DNA of 64,000 nt from an uncultured Lachnospiraceae bacterium. GTDB lineage: Bacteria; Bacillota; Clostridia; Lachnospirales; Lachnospiraceae. Both the position numbers and the translations under genes were made by a program. Each line of letters begins with the position of its first letter. Position 1 is the stretch's first letter. The notes under the pieces are model-generated. The model worked only from the letters and a program-made list of their open reading frames with translations. It did no database searches and was not told where the DNA came from. Below, one piece after another: positions 61,018 through 64,000 of this stretch. The stretch spans positions 75,340 to 139,339 of the forward strand of contig CAJUSO010000002.1 of NCBI GenBank assembly GCA_910588965.1, given 5' to 3'.

Positions 61018-61702
61018 TGGAAATTATGCAATGCCTTTCTGGGCTCTTGCGATGAACATTACATGGGAAGGCATTTATGCCATTACCGATCTCAGAGCCA
61101 GCATCGGGATACAGCCTGTTGTAAATCTTTTGTGGTTTCTATTCGATATTGTAATTCTGTATTTTTACCTGAAATTTGGGAAAAAAGAACTGGAACCAGG
61201 CAAAAAGGCATGGGTATTTTATGCCTGGTCCATATTAGGCATCCTTGGTATGTTAGCAGTCCAGATTTCTTTCATTGCAGAATTTGGCTTGAAAAACCAT
61301 TTATCGGCGCAATATCCTGCTTTTATACAAAACCTGATCATGTCGATTGCTTTTATTAACATGCTGCATAAAAGAAAAAGCTCCGATGGCCAAAGCATAC
61401 TGCTTGCAGCAGCAAAATGGATCGGTACTCTGGCGCCAACGATTACTATGGGAATCTTATCAACCAATTATGTGGTGCTTGTATGCGGTTTGTTGTGCTC
61501 CATATATGATATTATGTATATTATTCTTCTCTACAAAACCAAAAACCCCGCTGCAAGCAACGGGGTATCAAGCTTGCTGCGCTGCAGAGCAGCGGGGTAT
61601 TTGCACCCGCAGGGCACTTACCCTCGCGGCATCCGTCAGATATCTATGCAAACATGGCTATTTTCCTCATTGCTCGCGGGAATAAAGCAGTCTGGGCATT
61701 AA
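61018..61702 (+). pseudogene. Damaged membrane terpene-cyclase-like gene
   Basis: A GGAGG stands before an ATG at 61018, but that frame stops after about 12 codons. The main frame, from 61031, encodes about 170 residues with five or so membrane helices. Near its start is MPFWALAMNITWEGIYAI and near its end CSIYDIMYIILLYK: the Asn-x-x-Trp-Glu motif and the late Asp match the catalytic Glu and Asp of PaxB/Pyr4-type transmembrane terpene cyclases. The N-terminal helix of that fold appears deleted, causing a frame shift. The C-terminus runs into a dispersed repeat (from 61540) that adds about 50 unrelated residues. So the gene is probably broken. Family assignment is from motifs only. Confidence 0.55.
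61540..61686. repeat. Dispersed structured repeat, copy 2
   Basis: 147 bases, near-identical to 44519-44649 at both ends, with a 16-19 base insertion in the middle. It joins the 3-prime end of the terpene-cyclase-like frame to the integrase-like remnant. Confidence 0.92.
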
Positions 61703-61711
61703 CGTGGCTGA

Positions 61712-62137
61712 CAGTCCGCAGAAACGTCCGGTAAAAGGGGACTACCCATAGATAAAATCGGTCCTACCAAACGGAAGACAGTGCGGATTGTTGATTTTGG
61801 CAATTCCCTTGCTGGCATCTTGAAAAAGCTGCTTAAAAACCGTATGCAGTATGGTGAGCCCTTCCACAGGACTATCTACAAGGAAGCCGCAAAGAAGAAC
61901 CCGGAATATTATAAGCATTACCACTTGGCAATAACAGAAGATATGCCTGAGGATTATATGGAAATCTCCTTCATATGCCTGAGGGAAGATTATCTTGCCC
62001 TGGTTATTACCACGGTGGATATTGTGAATGGCGCAGCATACCTATTTGACAAGGCACCTGACATGGATAACCAGCACTGGAAAGCGGATCTGGAGATAGG
62101 GCAGTTCCAGAAAGCGTTAATTAAATATCAGCACTAA
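61712..62137 (+). pseudogene. Integrase-like remnant
   Basis: An open frame of about 140 codons without a proper start. The part GPTKRKTVRIVDFGNSLAGI followed by LLKNRMQYGEPFH and ISFICLRED resembles the middle catalytic part of Lachnospiraceae tyrosine recombinases (a strand-turn before the core, then a KxNRxxYGE-type helix and xFVCxxxxG). The catalytic C-terminal Arg-His-x-x-x-Tyr is absent: after VTTVDIVNG it diverges. So it looks like a fragment of a mobile-element integrase. The resemblance is from memory of the family. Confidence 0.4.
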
Positions 62138-62172
62138 AATTTCCCATATGCTATCACCTCTTTCCATAGTTA

Positions 62173-63540
62173 TCAATTATGCTGCAGTTTTAAGGATTGT
62201 GACAATGACAACATTTTTTTGCGTTCTTTCAGAACAAGATACATAGATAAGATTGCCGCTATTACGTCGCTGACTGGCTGTGCAAAAAATATGCCGTTTA
62301 TATCGAAAAAGATTGGCAAGATAAATATAAACGGAACTAAAAACACCACTTGCCTTAATACAGTTATCAGAATAGAGGGCGTGGGGCGGTTGATGGATTG
62401 AAAGAAAGTGGTTGCCAACATGACAAACCCCAAAACCGGGGTAATGCAGAAGTTTACCCGCAGTCCAGTAATTCCGATATGGAACATTTCTTCTGTCCCA
62501 CCAAATGCCGCAAGTATCTGTTTTGGGAAAAACAGTACAATAAGCCAAATAAAACAGGTAATTGATACGGAGAATATTGACGCTTGAAAAAATGCCTGCA
62601 TTACCCGGCCATAATTTTTTGAACCGTAATTATTTCCGATAATAGGCTGGATGCCTTGGCTGATACCGCTTGCGGGCATGATAACGAAAGCCATAATACT
62701 GGAAACAACGGCATAAACACTGATTGCAATATCTCCGCCGTACTTTCCTAACTGGCTGTTATAAACAAGGCTGATGAAACCCATAGCCATTTGTGCAACA
62801 AAGAATGAGAAGCCGCAGGAAATGATTTGCAGGCAAAGCACCTTTTCCAAACGGAATATATTTTTGGAAATCATAACCTGTGTTTTCTTTCCAAAGACAA
62901 GATATGCACCGAACAAGGCAGAAAAAACCTGTCCGATTACGGTTGCACTGGCGGCACCAACCACGCCCCAGTCAAAAATAATGATGAAAACAGCGTCCAA
63001 CACAATATTTGTGACAGCCCCTATCCCTGTTACACACATGCCCAAAACCGGCTTGCCAGAAACACGGACAAAATCACAAAACAACTGTGAAAACCCTTGA
63101 AAAAGACAACCCAACGCAACAATTCTGTAATAGGAAATCGCGTAAGGGTAAGATGTTTCTGTTACCCCGAAAATTTTTAAGACAGGATCAGGGAACAGAA
63201 GCAGCAAAATGGTCAGCAGTATTTCAAAAATGCAGACCAAAACAAAAGCGTTTCCAAAAGACTTGTTCATTTTATCTTTTTCATCCTGACCGGAAAACAG
63301 ACTGAAAAAAGTTGAACCGCCTGCGCTGCACGTTAGGGCAAACGCCATCATCATATACGACAAAGGGAAACAGACAGACAATCCGGCTAATGCGGAAGTA
63401 CCGTTGAAATTGCCGACAAACATTCGGTCAACAATGTTGTAAATGGCAGTAATTAAAAGTGAAACCGCTGCCGGGATTGAGAACTTCAGTATCATAGGAA
63501 ACAGCCGTCCGTTTAAGTAATCTACCGATTTTTCGTTCAT
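62173..63540 (-). CDS. MATE family efflux transporter (MepA-like)
   Basis: 455 residues from the ATG at 63540 (GGAGG eight bases upstream; the frame extends five codons further). Twelve membrane helices in two six-helix halves, beginning with MILKFSIPAAVSLLITAIYNIVDRMFVG, typical for the MATE/MepA branch. It exports cationic drugs or metabolites using Na+ or H+. A MarR-type gene lies directly upstream in the same direction, the arrangement of mepR-mepA. Confidence 0.94.
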   Translation of the reverse strand: MNEKSVDYLNGRLFPMILKFSIPAAVSLLITAIYNIVDRMFVGNFNGTSALAGLSVCFPLSYMMMAFALTCSAGGSTFFSLFSGQDEKDKMNKSFGNAFVLVCIFEILLTILLLLFPDPVLKIFGVTETSYPYAISYYRIVALGCLFQGFSQLFCDFVRVSGKPVLGMCVTGIGAVTNIVLDAVFIIIFDWGVVGAASATVIGQVFSALFGAYLVFGKKTQVMISKNIFRLEKVLCLQIISCGFSFFVAQMAMGFISLVYNSQLGKYGGDIAISVYAVVSSIMAFVIMPASGISQGIQPIIGNNYGSKNYGRVMQAFFQASIFSVSITCFIWLIVLFFPKQILAAFGGTEEMFHIGITGLRVNFCITPVLGFVMLATTFFQSINRPTPSILITVLRQVVFLVPFIFILPIFFDINGIFFAQPVSDVIAAILSMYLVLKERKKMLSLSQSLKLQHN

Positions 63541-63608
63541 TTTTATAACCTCCATAGAATTTATTTAGTTTGCTAAGTATATGGGTAAAAAACGCCGGAT
63601 AACTAATT

Positions 63609-64000
63609 TTAGGAAATATTATCAAGCATTTTTTCAACTACACTGAAAAAAATACCAAGGTCGTTTTCCGAAATCCCTTGTGTTAATTCTTTCTCTAAGT
63701 TCAGTATATCAGCCATAACAATATCCTTGTATTGCAGGGCTTTTTCACTGACAATGATTTTTTTCCATCGTGCGTCATTTTCAGCAGCTTCACGGTAAAT
63801 TAAACCGTTCTGCTCCATTTTCTTTAAAAGTACGGTTGCCGTTGAGGGGCGCAGGCTGTATTCTTCTTCAATGTCTTTCTGGAAAACATCACTTGCCTGC
63901 GCCAAAAGGAAATGCAGCACTTTCCCTTGCGAACCGCTGAAATCCTCTTTGCTTGAAAAAGCGTCAATTTTTCTGCGTAATTTGTTTGATAATTTGCTGA
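63609..64000 (-). CDS. MarR family regulator, N-terminus cut by the window edge
   Basis: About 130 codons, open to the right end. Visible: FSGSQGKVLHFLLAQASDV (helix before the winged helix), STATVLLKKMEQNGLIYRE (recognition helix and turn), NDARWKKIIVSEKA (wing) and a C-terminal helix. MarR regulators next to MATE pumps, like MepR, are usually repressors released by the pumped compounds. The first third of the protein is outside the window. Confidence 0.88.
   Translation of the reverse strand, partial: SKLSNKLRRKIDAFSSKEDFSGSQGKVLHFLLAQASDVFQKDIEEEYSLRPSTATVLLKKMEQNGLIYREAAENDARWKKIIVSEKALQYKDIVMADILNLEKELTQGISENDLGIFFSVVEKMLDNIS

Noticed and set aside
63565..63576. Palindrome TTAGTTTGCTAA between MarR and MATE genes
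   Set aside because: It lies inside the probable marR-mate transcript and not at a promoter; 4-bp arms are too short to call an operator.
1..64000. tRNA and rRNA genes
   Set aside because: I looked in the intergenic regions, including the rpmG-secE gap, and saw no cloverleaf or rRNA sequence; very small RNAs could be missed.

Overview
The window looks like a chromosomal segment of a gut-type Lachnospiraceae bacterium (Bacillota, Clostridia). Evidence: strong GGAGG ribosome-binding sites, intrinsic terminators, a tyrosine T-box leader and an L10 leader, and gene families typical of this group (DUF1015, MocR regulators, AIM24/TerD proteins, PD-(D/E)XK transposase-like nucleases, LPXTG pili built by class C sortases). 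The genus cannot be fixed from the sequence alone.

Left part (1-18,235). A partial hflX is followed on the minus strand by a large secreted GH43 enzyme with Ig-like domains. Next comes a sugar ABC system (two permeases, a double ATPase, a lipoprotein binding protein) resembling the YtfQRT-YjfF galactofuranose/arabinose importers. A divergent GntR-LacI (AraR-type) regulator and a convergent YesN-type response regulator complete what reads as a furanose-sugar uptake locus. A small alarmone synthetase, a MocR regulator and a DUF1015 protein follow. Core part (18,344-21,845): rpmG-secE-nusG-rplK-rplA-rplJ-rplL, with an L10 leader attenuator before rplJ; rpoB does not follow rplL. Then come an orphan OmpR regulator and an AIM24-TerD-Rpn-nuclease operon.

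Centre (26,326-44,236). The most unusual locus is a leftward surface-fibre cluster. It combines a complete sortase pilus module (2023-residue LPSTG adhesin, major pilin, two class C sortases, a Lys-type signal peptidase) with a TasA/CalY-like module (two proteins with SipW-type signal peptides and a SipW-type Ser/His signal peptidase). It also has two tail-anchored surface proteins and a secreted Cna-like protein, and it sits behind a BTAD regulator with a degenerate GGDEF-like tail. The adhesin carries an apparently dead CHAP domain and a ricin-type lectin inserted into a SpaA domain. I think this is a hybrid pilus/matrix-fibre system.

Right part (44,237-64,000). An orphan Vsr nuclease, a Na/Pi symporter, an AI-2E family exporter, a chemoreceptor and a small secreted Cys/His-repeat protein with no recognised family come first, followed by T-box controlled tyrS. 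After a stretch of decayed DNA there is a self-contained beta-glucoside PTS operon (RpiR regulator, EIIBCA, GH1 phosphoglucosidase, its own HPr and Enzyme I). The HPr keeps His15 but seems to lack Ser46. Then come a TetR gene divergent from a damaged membrane terpene-cyclase-like gene, an integrase-like remnant, and a MarR-MATE pair cut by the window end. A roughly 130-147 bp structured repeat occurs at 44,519 and 61,540; the second copy is fused to the end of the terpene-cyclase remnant.
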